Shown: positions 14,949 to 24,500 of the stretch, piece after piece
Layout of the letters: each line of letters starts with the position of its first letter
How positions within the stretch are numbered: the stretch's first letter is position 1
Assembly (NCBI GenBank): GCA_020635795.1
Contig: JACJZD010000001.1
Span: 62,001-126,000, forward strand
Length of the DNA stretch: 64,000 bases
Source: Flavobacteriales bacterium
Lineage (GTDB): Bacteria > Bacteroidota > Bacteroidia > Flavobacteriales_E > Vicingaceae
Reading direction: 5' to 3'
Position numbers and translations under genes: made by a program
The notes under the pieces: model-generated
The model's database searches: none
What the model was told of the DNA's origin: nothing
The model's input: the letters and a program-made list of their open reading frames with translations, nothing else

Positions 14949-17222
14949 ATGGCATTTGACATTGAAATGATTAAAGCTGTTTATGCAAAGTACCCACTAA
15001 GGGTTGCTGCAGCAAGAAAGGTAGTTGGAAGACCTTTAACACTTTCCGAAAAAATTCTTTACACCCATCTTTGGAATGGTGAAGCAACAGTTGCACACGA
15101 AAGAGGTAAATCATACGTTGATTTTGCTCCTGATAGAGTTGCAATGCAAGATGCGACTGCGCAGATGGCGTTGTTGCAATTTATGCAAGCGGGTAAGGCT
15201 AAAGTAGCAGTTCCTTCTACTGCTCATGCTGACCACTTGATTCAAGCAAGAATTGGTGCTACGAAAGATTTACAAGATGGGATAAATGAGAATAACGAAG
15301 TGTTTAACTTTTTAAGTTCTGTTTGTGATAAATATGGTATAGGCTTTTGGAAGCCAGGTGCTGGTATTATCCATCAAGTGGTATTAGAAAATTATGCTTT
15401 CCCTGGAGGAATGATGATTGGAACCGATTCGCATACAGTTAATGCTGGGGGTTTAGGAATGGTTGCAATTGGTGTTGGTGGTGCTGATGCTGTTGATGTA
15501 ATGGCAGGTATGGCTTGGGAGTTAAAAATGCCTAAATTAATAGGTGTTAAATTAACAGGAAAATTAAACGGTTGGACAGCGCCAAAAGATGTGATTTTAA
15601 AAGTTGCGGGTATTTTAACCGTAAAAGGTGGTACAGGTGCTATTGTTGAGTATTTTGGCGAAGGTGCTAAATCACTTTCTGCAACAGGTAAAGGTACTAT
15701 TTGTAACATGGGGGCTGAAATTGGAGCAACTACATCAACTTTTGGGTATGATGATTCAATGAGAAGATATTTAAAAGCAACCGATAGAGCTGATGTTGTT
15801 GCTTTGGCAGACGCTGTAGCTGAACATTTAACTGGTGATGATGAAGTGTATGCTAATCCAGAAAAATATTTTGACCAAGTAATAGAGATTGATTTATCTG
15901 CATTGTCGCCACATTTAAACGGACCATTTACGCCGGATTTAGCTACTCCAATTGCTGAAATGAAAGAAAAAGCAGCGGCTAATGGTTGGCCAACAGATAT
16001 TGAGTGGGCTTTAATCGGTTCTTGTACCAATTCATCGTACGAAGATTTAAGTAGAGCAGCTTCAATTGTTGAAGATGCAGTAAGTAAAGGTGTAAAACCG
16101 AAAGCTATTTTAGGAATTAATCCAGGTTCTCAGCAAGTTTATTTTACTGCTAAAAGAGATGGGTTAATTGACACGTTCAATAAATTTGAATCGGCTAGAA
16201 TTTTTACCAACGCTTGTGGACCGTGTATTGGTCAGTGGGATAGACCAGGAGCAGAGAAAAAAGAAAAAAACTCCATCATCCATTCGTTTAACAGAAACTT
16301 TGCAAAACGCGCTGATGGTAATCCAAATACTCACGCTTTTGTTGCTTCTCCAGAAATGGTAGCTGCAGTTGCAATTTCAGGAAAACTAGATTTTAATCCA
16401 ATTACGGATACATTAGTAAATGAAAAAGGGGAAGCAGTTAAATTGGCTGAACCAACTGGATTTGAATTACCAATAAAAGGATTTGCGGTGGATGATAATG
16501 GATATCAAGCTCCAGCAGAAGATGGTAGTAAAGTAACTGTAAAGGTTGATCCAAAATCAGACAGATTACAGTTGTTGGATGCTTTTCCTGCTTGGAATGG
16601 ATTAAACATTACAGGTGCTAAATTGTTAATTAAAGCACAAGGTAAGTGTACCACCGACCACATTTCAATGGCTGGTCCTTGGTTGCAATATAGAGGTCAT
16701 TTAGATAATATTTCAAACAACTGTTTAATTGGGGCAGTTAATGCTTTTGGTGGAGCTACCAACGAAGTAGTAAATCAGTTAACTGGAGCAAAAGGAGAAG
16801 TGCCTGCAACAGCAAGAGCATATAAAGCTGCTGGTGTTCCTAGTATTGTTGTTGGAGACCAGAACTATGGTGAGGGTTCTTCAAGAGAGCACGCTGCAAT
16901 GGAGCCTCGTCATTTAGGAGTTGTTGCAGTTATTGTTAAGTCTTTTGCGCGTATTCATGAAACAAACCTTAAAAAACAAGGTATGTTAGGGTTGACATTT
17001 GCTAATGAAGCAGATTATGACAAAATAAAAGAAGATGATACCTTTAACTTTATTGACTTAAAAGATTTTGCACCGAATAAACCACTTTCGTTAGAATTGG
17101 TTCATGCAGATGGTTCTTCTGAAACAATAATGTTGAAACATACTTACAATGCTCAACAAATTGATTGGTATAGAGCTGGTTCAGCACTTAACTTAATTAA
17201 AGAAGAAGCTGCTAAGGCTTAA
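14949..17222 (+). CDS. acn: Aconitate hydratase (mitochondrial-type aconitase)
   Basis: 757 residues, matching the mitochondrial-type aconitase branch rather than the longer AcnA (about 890) or AcnB. It interconverts citrate and isocitrate in the TCA cycle using a 4Fe-4S cluster. The cluster cysteines are in GSCTNSSYED and in NACGPCIGQW. Further active-site segments are GTDSHTVNAGGLG, TTDHISMAGPW and GEGSSREHAAMEPRHLG, the last holding the catalytic Ser of the C-terminal swivelling domain. It is monocistronic, with its own promoter, a long leader and a terminator 18 bases after the stop. An antisense open frame inside it is a coding shadow. Confidence 0.96.
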   Translation: MAFDIEMIKAVYAKYPLRVAAARKVVGRPLTLSEKILYTHLWNGEATVAHERGKSYVDFAPDRVAMQDATAQMALLQFMQAGKAKVAVPSTAHADHLIQARIGATKDLQDGINENNEVFNFLSSVCDKYGIGFWKPGAGIIHQVVLENYAFPGGMMIGTDSHTVNAGGLGMVAIGVGGADAVDVMAGMAWELKMPKLIGVKLTGKLNGWTAPKDVILKVAGILTVKGGTGAIVEYFGEGAKSLSATGKGTICNMGAEIGATTSTFGYDDSMRRYLKATDRADVVALADAVAEHLTGDDEVYANPEKYFDQVIEIDLSALSPHLNGPFTPDLATPIAEMKEKAAANGWPTDIEWALIGSCTNSSYEDLSRAASIVEDAVSKGVKPKAILGINPGSQQVYFTAKRDGLIDTFNKFESARIFTNACGPCIGQWDRPGAEKKEKNSIIHSFNRNFAKRADGNPNTHAFVASPEMVAAVAISGKLDFNPITDTLVNEKGEAVKLAEPTGFELPIKGFAVDDNGYQAPAEDGSKVTVKVDPKSDRLQLLDAFPAWNGLNITGAKLLIKAQGKCTTDHISMAGPWLQYRGHLDNISNNCLIGAVNAFGGATNEVVNQLTGAKGEVPATARAYKAAGVPSIVVGDQNYGEGSSREHAAMEPRHLGVVAVIVKSFARIHETNLKKQGMLGLTFANEADYDKIKEDDTFNFIDLKDFAPNKPLSLELVHADGSSETIMLKHTYNAQQIDWYRAGSALNLIKEEAAKA

Positions 17223-17240
17223 ACATTAATATTCAAACTT

Positions 17241-17272
17241 AAAATGCCTCACAATTTGTGGGGCATTTTTTT
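17241..17272 (+). terminator. Rho-independent terminator after aconitase
   Basis: AAAATGCCTCACAA pairs with TTGTGGGGCATTTT (one G-T pair), followed by more T. It lies 18 bases after the aconitase stop. Confidence 0.88.
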
Positions 17273-17304
17273 ATTAGCTTTGTTACTTACTAATAATCAA
17301 CAAT

Positions 17305-18396
17305 GTGAAAATAAAAGAAGTTATACAATTAATAGAAGAATTGTCTCCATTGTCTTATCAGGAGAGTTATGATAATGCAGGGTTAATTGTTGGGGATAAA
17401 AACCAAGCTATTACTGGGGTGTTAATTTGTTTGGATAGCACAGAAGAAGTCGTTCAAGAAGCGATAGATAAAAACTGTAATTTAATTGTTGCCCATCATC
17501 CCATTGTGTTTTCGGGGTTAAAAAAGCTTAATGGCAAAAATTATATTGAACGAACGGTTATCAAAGCGATAAAAAATGACATTGCCATTTATGCGGCTCA
17601 CACCAATTTAGATAATGTTGTGAATGGCGTAAATTTCAAAATAGCAGAAAAATTAGGTTTAAAAAACATTCAGATTTTATCTAAAAAGAATCAACTACTT
17701 AAAAAGATTGTGGTTTTTTGTCCTGTATCTCATGCTGAAGAGGTAAAAGTTGCCATGTTTAAAGCTGGTGCGGGTGCTATTGGAAATTACTCGGAGTGTA
17801 GTTTTAATACAACAGGTATTGGAACATTTAAAGCAGGAGAATCTACTACTCCTTTTGTTGGTGAAATTGGAAAATTGCAAAAAGAAGAAGAGTTAAGAGT
17901 TGAGGTTGTGGCAGAATCGTTAAGAGTTGATGGAATTGTTCAAGAAATGATCAAAGCTCACCCTTACGAAGAAGTGGCTTACGATGTTTATCAATTAGAT
18001 AATACTTATAATATAGGTAGTGGAATTGTTGGAGATTTAGAAAATCCTATCGACGAAATAGCATTTTTAAAACAAGTAAAAACAACATTTAATGCAGGGA
18101 GTCTTCGATATACCAAATTGAAAGAAAAAAAAATACAAAAGGTGGCTTTGTGTGGTGGTTCGGGTAGTTTTTTATTAAACAGTGCCATCTCATCGGGTGC
18201 AGATGTGTTTATTTCTGCTGATTTTAAGTATCATCAATTTTTTGATGCAGAAGATAAAATAGTTATTGCAGATATAGGGCATTACGAAAGTGAACAATTT
18301 ACATCTGAAATATTTTATGAAATACTTACAAAAAAAATTACTAATTTCGCCGTTCGTTTATCTGAAATAAATACAAACCCAATTAATTACCTTTAA
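17305..18396 (+). CDS. Nif3-like dinuclear metal-centre protein (YqfO type)
   Basis: 363 residues from a GTG start; an ATG two bases earlier runs straight into TGA and cannot be used. The Nif3/DUF34 fold is shown by SYDNAGLIVGD, the metal-binding HHPIVFSGLKKL, HTNLDNV and the C-terminal DIGHYESEQF, which supply His and Glu to the dinuclear site. A central insert of about 100 residues (about 130-230, with HPYEEVAYDVYQLDN) is the PII-like domain of the long YqfO type. The protein is labelled a GTP cyclohydrolase 1 type 2 homologue in databases, but its reaction is not established. It lies one base before a zinc-ribbon coiled-coil gene, a pairing frequent in bacteria. Confidence 0.9.
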   Translation: MKIKEVIQLIEELSPLSYQESYDNAGLIVGDKNQAITGVLICLDSTEEVVQEAIDKNCNLIVAHHPIVFSGLKKLNGKNYIERTVIKAIKNDIAIYAAHTNLDNVVNGVNFKIAEKLGLKNIQILSKKNQLLKKIVVFCPVSHAEEVKVAMFKAGAGAIGNYSECSFNTTGIGTFKAGESTTPFVGEIGKLQKEEELRVEVVAESLRVDGIVQEMIKAHPYEEVAYDVYQLDNTYNIGSGIVGDLENPIDEIAFLKQVKTTFNAGSLRYTKLKEKKIQKVALCGGSGSFLLNSAISSGADVFISADFKYHQFFDAEDKIVIADIGHYESEQFTSEIFYEILTKKITNFAVRLSEINTNPINYL

Positions 18397-18397
18397 T

Positions 18398-19213
18398 ATG
18401 GCAAAGAAAGAAGCTACAGTAGAAGAAAAATTAAGAGCATTGTACGAGTTACAAGTGATTGATTCAACTATTGATAAAATACGTACAATAAGAGGAGAAC
18501 TTCCTTTAGAAGTACAGGATTTAGAAGATGAAGTTGAAGGTCTTCAAAAAAGATTAGAAAATCTGAATACAGAAATCGAAAACCTTAAAATTGAATTGTC
18601 AAATAAAAAGAATTCGATTACAGATTCGAATAACTTAATTAAGAAATACGAAGAACAACAAAATAAAGTTAGAAATAACAGAGAGTTTGATGCAATTACT
18701 AAAGAAATTGAGTTTCAAAAATTAGAAATTGAATTAGCTGAAAAGAAAATCAAAGAAGGTGGTTATTTATTAGCTACTAAACAAGAAAAGATTGATGAGG
18801 CTGTTGAATACCTTGATGGAAGAAAAATTGATTTGAAAAATAAACAAAACGAATTGGCAGAAATTACTGCTGAAACTCAAGCTGAAGAACAAAGTTTGAT
18901 GAAAAAATCTGAGGCAGCAGCTAAAGTTATTGAAGATAGATTGTTGAATGCTTATCACAGAATACGTTCTAATGCTAGAAACGGATTAGGTGTAGTAACT
19001 ATTCAGAGAGATTCTTGCGGAGGTTGTTTTAATGCTATTCCTCCACAACGTCAGTTAGACATTAAAATGCACAAAAAAGTATTGGTTTGTGAGCACTGTG
19101 GTCGTATTTTAGTTGATTCAGCTTTTGATCCTAATTACGAAGAAGTACCAGAGGAAGCTAAACCAAAAAGACGATTAGCGAGAGCGAAAGCAATTGATGA
19201 AGATGAAGCATAA
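18398..19213 (+). CDS. C4 zinc-ribbon coiled-coil protein, Nif3 partner
   Basis: 271 residues. Residues about 25-180 form a long, charged coiled coil rich in Glu, Lys, Leu and Asn. A C4 zinc ribbon follows, with CGGCFNAIPPQ and, 24 residues further on, VCEHCGRIL. The basic tail ends KPKRRLARAKAIDEDEA. This is the conserved family with a helical hairpin and zf-RING_7-like ribbon that often follows Nif3 genes. It may bind nucleic acid or a protein partner, but its function is not established. The start follows the Nif3-like stop by one base, so translation is coupled. Confidence 0.87.
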   Translation: MAKKEATVEEKLRALYELQVIDSTIDKIRTIRGELPLEVQDLEDEVEGLQKRLENLNTEIENLKIELSNKKNSITDSNNLIKKYEEQQNKVRNNREFDAITKEIEFQKLEIELAEKKIKEGGYLLATKQEKIDEAVEYLDGRKIDLKNKQNELAEITAETQAEEQSLMKKSEAAAKVIEDRLLNAYHRIRSNARNGLGVVTIQRDSCGGCFNAIPPQRQLDIKMHKKVLVCEHCGRILVDSAFDPNYEEVPEEAKPKRRLARAKAIDEDEA

Positions 19214-19228
19214 GATGTAAATCATATA

Positions 19229-19265
19229 AAATGAAAGGGATTCAATTTGAATCCCTTTCATTTTT
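19229..19265. terminator. Bidirectional rho-independent terminator
   Basis: ATGAAAGGGATTC/GAATCCCTTTCAT stem with an AATTT loop, A-rich before and T-rich after. It serves the zinc-ribbon gene on the plus strand and the convergent SPOR gene, whose stop codon lies at its edge. Confidence 0.88.
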
Positions 19266-19662
19266 ATTGACTAATCAGTTGGTCAATTTCAATTTCATCT
19301 TTAACAATAAAACTATTTGGAAATTGAGCCATAATTTCTTTTTGAAATTTATAAGCTTCTAATTTTGTTCTAAAATCACCAACCCTGATTTTAAAAAAAG
19401 GTTGTTGATATACTTCGTGAGCTTTAACGGAGTTAAACGAGCTTAAAAATCTGGCTTTTTCATCTCTTGCAGGTTGTTTTTTGTTGTCCGAAAAAATTTG
19501 AATTCGATAACCTGTTAATGTATATGAAGATTTGTAGGTTTGAACCATATCGTCAATTCGACTATCTTTAATCACTTTTACAGTGTTTGTTGATGAAGAG
19601 TCGGTTTGTGCTGAAAGATAAGCAGAGACTAAAAGAAATATAAAGACAATTGTTTTATTCAT
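19264..19662 (-). CDS. Periplasmic SPOR-domain protein
   Basis: 132 residues. The signal peptide MNKTIVFIFLLVSAYLSAQ is followed by a short linker and a C-terminal SPOR domain (about 50-132): GYRIQIFSDNKKQPARDEKARF, then PFFKIRVGDFRTKLEAYKFQKEI, then FIVKDEIEI. SPOR domains bind glycan strands of peptidoglycan that lack stem peptides, as found at division sites. The protein has no other domain, so it probably acts as a small peptidoglycan-binding factor. It is divergent from the ACIII operon, with the second Fur/PerR-like palindrome in the shared gap. Confidence 0.85.
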   Translation of the reverse strand: MNKTIVFIFLLVSAYLSAQTDSSSTNTVKVIKDSRIDDMVQTYKSSYTLTGYRIQIFSDNKKQPARDEKARFLSSFNSVKAHEVYQQPFFKIRVGDFRTKLEAYKFQKEIMAQFPNSFIVKDEIEIDQLISQ

Positions 19663-19754
19663 TATTTGGTAAATTGGTTAGTCAAAATTAAAATAAATAA
19701 ATCCAGAAATGGATTAATTTGTTCAAAAATGATTCCATTTTTGGAAAACACACT

Positions 19755-19773
19755 ATTTAGAATCATTCTAAAT
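19755..19773. promoter_or_regulatory. Fur/PerR-like palindrome, copy 2, upstream of ACIII
   Basis: A perfect 9-1-9 inverted repeat ATTTAGAAT-C-ATTCTAAAT, centred 121 bases before the actA start and 102 bases before the divergent SPOR gene. Its inner 17 bases are identical to the site at 9029-9045. The 222-base gap also holds two smaller hairpins: AATCCA-GAAA-TGGATT (19700-19715), and one built on TTCCA/TGGAA (about 19733-19745). Confidence 0.58.
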
Positions 19774-19828
19774 TGCATTTTATTCAAACAATTTTTCCAA
19801 AATCATATAAAAAAAACAAGGTTTCTTA

Positions 19829-19836
19829 TAAATTTG
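19829..19836 (+). promoter_or_regulatory. Candidate -7 element of the ACIII operon
   Basis: TAAATTTG matches TAnnTTTG exactly and would start transcription near 19843, about 42 bases before actA. No convincing -33 TTTG is present, so an activator may be needed. The Fur/PerR-like palindrome is centred about 79 bases upstream of this start. Confidence 0.33.
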
Positions 19837-19884
19837 TTGCCGTTGAACTAACAGATTTCATAAAATTATTGTAACTATTTTAGT

Positions 19885-21504
19885 ATGAATAAGATAATAA
19901 ATAAAGTAAAAAAATCAGCATTACTTAAATTGTCGTTTTTGTATGTTGTTTCACTTTTTGCACACACTTCATTGTATGCACAAGGCGGTAAAGATTTATT
20001 TAAAACAAATTGTGCTGCTTGTCATAGTGTAGGGGCTAATAAATTGGTGGGGCCTGGATTAGAGGGTGTGAATGAAAAAAGAACCAGAGAATGGTTGTTG
20101 AAATGGACAAAAAACTCTAGTGAGTTGATAGCTAGTGGAGATGCTGATGCTAAAGCTATTTTTGAAGAGTTTAATAAAATTCCTATGCCTGCTCAGGCAC
20201 TTTCTGATGAGCAATTGAATGAAATCTATGATTATATTGCAAATCCAAATGCTGAAACAGCAGTTGCTGCAAAAGAAGAAGCTCCAAAAGCTGAAGGTGC
20301 AAGCGAAGAGGTATTACTAGGAGAGAAATTGTTTAAAGCAAATTGTGCTGCATGTCATAGTGTTGGTGATAATAAATTGGTTGGTCCTGGGTTAAAAGGA
20401 ATCAATGAAAAAAGAAATGCTGAATGGTTGGTAAAATGGATTACAAATTCTGCTGAGTTAATAGCTAGCGGAGATGCTGATGCTAAGGCAATTTTTGAAG
20501 AATTTAATAAAGTTCCAATGCCTGCTCAAGCAGTTAGTCCTGATGAAATTAAAGCAATCTTGGCTTACATAAAAAATCCACCTGTAAAAGCTGGTGATGT
20601 TGCTCAGGTTGAAGAGGCTGCAACTGAAACTAAATCAGATTCAAAAGCTACAATGATTATTTTAATCATCATTATAGTTGTTTTAGCTGGTTTAATCATG
20701 TTGTTGAATAAGTCAAGAGTTTCTATTGCTAAAGCTGCGGCTAACAAAGAAGGTGTTGAATATGCTGGACCGATATCTTTTGCTGAAGCCTGCAAATACA
20801 CGGTAAGCAAAAATAAAGGAATTGTTGCTGCTGTTGTTATTGTACTTGTTTTTGGAGGGTTATTAAACTTAATGGATGGAGCACTTACAATAGGTGTTCA
20901 TACAGGATATAAGCCAGAACAACCAATCAAATTTTCTCATAAAGTACATGCTGGAGACAATAAAATTGACTGTAACTACTGTCACTCTAGTGCTCGACAC
21001 AGTAAAACATCTGGTATCCCATCATTAAATGTGTGTATGAATTGTCACAAATATGTTGACGGTTCAAATGGTAAAACATTTACTTACAATGGTGAAGAGT
21101 ATCCAATGACTGATGAAATCAAAAAAATCTATAAACATTTAGATTACAATCCTGAAACGCAAGCTTATGGTAATAACCCAACTCCTGTAAAATGGATTAA
21201 GGTTCATAATTTACCTGACCATGTTTACTATAGTCACCAACAACACGTTACTGTAGGTGGACAAAAATGCCAAACTTGTCATGGTCCAGTTGAAGAAATG
21301 GATGTTGTGGAGCAATATTCTCCATTGACAATGAAATGGTGTATTCAATGTCACCATGAAACAGGAGTTGTTACTGAAGGTAATGGATACTACGAAGAAA
21401 TGCATTCAAGAATGACTGAACAATACAAAGACAAATGGTTAGGAGATGGAAAACTAACTGTTGAAGAAATTGGTGGTTGGGAATGTGCAAAATGTCATTA
21501 TTAA
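19885..21504 (+). CDS. actA: ACIII subunit ActA: multiheme cytochrome c with duplicated N-terminal domain
   Basis: 539 residues with a signal-anchor segment near the N-terminus. There are seven CxxCH heme sites. Two are in tandem monoheme cytochrome c domains (residues about 35-115 and 145-230, both CAACHSVG). Five are in the C-terminal cytochrome c3-like part (CNYCH, CMNCH, CQTCH, CIQCH, CAKCH). A membrane helix lies at about 253-273 and another at about 312-332. ActA is the periplasmic multiheme subunit that accepts electrons from the ActB iron-sulfur chain in alternative complex III. The two N-terminal domains are nearly identical to each other, an internal duplication. First gene of actABCDEF. 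Confidence 0.92.
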   Translation: MNKIINKVKKSALLKLSFLYVVSLFAHTSLYAQGGKDLFKTNCAACHSVGANKLVGPGLEGVNEKRTREWLLKWTKNSSELIASGDADAKAIFEEFNKIPMPAQALSDEQLNEIYDYIANPNAETAVAAKEEAPKAEGASEEVLLGEKLFKANCAACHSVGDNKLVGPGLKGINEKRNAEWLVKWITNSAELIASGDADAKAIFEEFNKVPMPAQAVSPDEIKAILAYIKNPPVKAGDVAQVEEAATETKSDSKATMIILIIIIVVLAGLIMLLNKSRVSIAKAAANKEGVEYAGPISFAEACKYTVSKNKGIVAAVVIVLVFGGLLNLMDGALTIGVHTGYKPEQPIKFSHKVHAGDNKIDCNYCHSSARHSKTSGIPSLNVCMNCHKYVDGSNGKTFTYNGEEYPMTDEIKKIYKHLDYNPETQAYGNNPTPVKWIKVHNLPDHVYYSHQQHVTVGGQKCQTCHGPVEEMDVVEQYSPLTMKWCIQCHHETGVVTEGNGYYEEMHSRMTEQYKDKWLGDGKLTVEEIGGWECAKCHY

Positions 21505-21538
21505 AATAATTAGAACTTTTAAGCTTTAACATAATATT

Positions 21539-24500
21539 ATGGCTAATACAAAAAAATACTGGAAAGGTTTAGAACAATTTAATGAAGATCCTAAGTTTTT
21601 AGAATCTGCAAAAAACGAGTTCCCGGAACATTTACCTGTTGATGAATTTTTAGGAGATGCTGAATCATTAGAAAGTTCTTCAACTTCACGAAGAGATTTT
21701 CTTAAGTTTTTAGGGTTTGGTGTTGCTGCTGCTTCGTTGGCTGCTTGTGAAACACCTGTAACTAAAGCGATACCTTACTTAAATAAACCAGAAGAGATAA
21801 CTCCTGGTGTTGCTAATTATTATGCATCTACTTATTTTGATGGTAATGATTATGCGCCTATTTTAGTTAAGACAAGAGAGGGACGTCCAATTTTTATTAG
21901 TGGTAATACTTCATCTACTTTAACTAAAGGTGCAGTAAATGCAAGAATCAATTCATCTGTTTTATCTTTATATGATAACAATAGATTGAAAAACCCAATG
22001 ATGGATGGTAAAGAATCTGATTGGAAATCAGTAGATTCGGCTATTAAAAATGGATTAGCTAATGCTAGCAAAGTAAGAGTTCTTTCATCAACAATTATAA
22101 GTGATGCTACGAGAAGTATCTTGTTTGATTTCGCAGGTAAAGATGCTACAGATGATAAAGGAAACGTTATAGGTAGGACTTTAGATGGATGGGTTCAATA
22201 CAACCCAATTTCATATTCAGGTATTTTAAATGCTAACCAAGAAACTTTTGGTAAAGGTGTTGTTCCAACTTACAACTTTAAAAAAGCTAAAACTATAGTT
22301 AGTATTGGTGCTGATTTTATGGGTAACTGGTTAGATGCTTTAATGTATGTAAACGATTACGCACAAACTCGTAAACCTGATGCTGATTGGATGTCGAAAC
22401 ACTACCAGTTTGAAGCTAACATGTCGTTATCTGGAACAAATGCAGATGTAAGAGTTCCTGTTAAGCCATCAGAATACGGAGCAGTTGTTGCCCAATTGTT
22501 AAATAAATTAGGTGGTAGCGTTAATGCTGCTGCAACTAAATATGATGATTATATAGCAGCAGTTGCAAAAGATTTAAAAGCTACAGCAGGAGAGTCAATT
22601 GTTGTTTGTGGTTCTAACGATAAAAATGTACAAATTTTAGTAAATGCCATCAATAACCTGTTAGGTAATTATGGTAAAACTATTGATTTAGTTCGCCAGT
22701 CGAATACTAAAAGAGGTGATGATACTGCATTATTAGCATTAATTAAAGAAATGAATGCTGGTGAAGTTGATGCCTTGTTTATTTATGGTGTTGATCCAGT
22801 ATTTACTTTAGGTGATGAGTTTAAATCGGCTTTAGCTAAAGTAAAACTATCTGTTTCGTTTGCTTCAAAAATGGATGAAACAGCTGCATTGTGCAAGTTT
22901 GTTTGTCCTGACAACCATGCTTTAGAGTCGTGGAACGATGCAAAGCCTGTTCCTGGATATTACTCATTAGCTCAACCAACCATTTCGAAATTATTTAATA
23001 CTCGTCAAGCCCAAGAAAGTTTCTTGACTTGGAAAGGAAATAGTACTTCTTATTACGATTATCTAAAAGCGTATTGGGAGAAAAACATATTTAACCAACA
23101 AACTAGCCAGTTGTTTTTTACAGATTTCTGGAATAAAGCATTACATGATGGTGTTGTTGAATTGCCTTTTACTTCAACCGAAAGTTTAACCTTTAATGGA
23201 GATATTGCAACAGCTTATGCTGCAATTAAAACTGCAAAAACAGGAGCAATTGAAATTGAATTAACTCAAAATATTGGTGTTGGTGATGGTGCTGGAGCAG
23301 ATAACCCTTGGTTACAAGAAATGCCAGACCCATTAACAAAAGTAACTTGGGACAACTACGTAACCATGAACCCAGCAGAGATGTTGGATAAAGGTTATAA
23401 CATTAACTTAGGTCAAGAAGAATTGGCAAATGTTGTTAATGTTACAGTAAACGGAAAAACGGTAGAGAATTTACCTGTGGTTGCTCAACCAGGTCAAGCT
23501 AAAGGAACAATAGGTGTCGCTCTTGGTTATGGTAAAAAAGTAGGTAACATGACCGAAGCAACTGGTAAAAATGCTTATCCATTGGTTTCATTAACTGATG
23601 CTGGTCTATCATATTATGGTGTTGCTACTCTTGCAGATGTTTCCATGGATTATCATGTTGCTGCGACTCAAACTCAGCAAACGATAATGGGTAGAGATTC
23701 AATTATTAGAGAGACAGTAATAGACATCTACAAAAAAGGAAACAAAGAAGATTATAATCCTGCTCATACTTTATTGGTTCACGAGAAAGGAGAAGCAATT
23801 AAGAAAAATATCAAAGAAATTGATTTGTGGGGAGCTCAACCAGTTGAAAACATTGGTCACAGATGGGGAATGTCAATTGATTTGAATACTTGTATTGGTT
23901 GTAGTGCTTGCGTTACCTCTTGTGTTGCAGAAAACAACGTTGCTGTAATTGGTAAAGATGAAGTAAGAAGAGGTAGAATTATGCACTGGATGAGAATAGA
24001 TAGATATTATTCTAGTGACTATCAGGAAGTTGGTAAAATTGGTGATACACATGATAAAACAAAAGCAGCTGAAAATGTAGGAGGTATTTCTGCATACACT
24101 CAAATGGAAAGAGCTGCAGATAATCCTCATGTTGTTCATCAACCAATGATGTGTCAACACTGTAACCATGCTGGTTGTGAAACAGTTTGTCCTGTTGCAG
24201 CTACCACACACAGTAATGAAGGGTTAAACATGATGGCTTATAACAGATGTATTGGTACAAGATATTGTGCAAACAACTGTGCTTATAAAGTGAGAAGATT
24301 TAACTGGTACAATTACAAAGCTTATAAATTATTTACTGATGTGAATCCATCACAAGATGATTTAGGACGTATGGTGTTAAACCCAGATGTTGTAGTTCGT
24401 TCAAGAGGTGTAATGGAAAAATGTAGCTTATGTGTACAACGTATTCAAGCAGGTAAATTAGATGCTAAAAAAGCAGGAACTAAAGTTGAAGATGGTTCAA

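Noticed and set aside
15392..16030. 212-codon open frame antisense to aconitase
   Set aside because: It lies wholly within a strongly conserved gene, has a low-complexity Ala/Pro/Ser composition typical of a coding shadow, and shows no promoter or start context.
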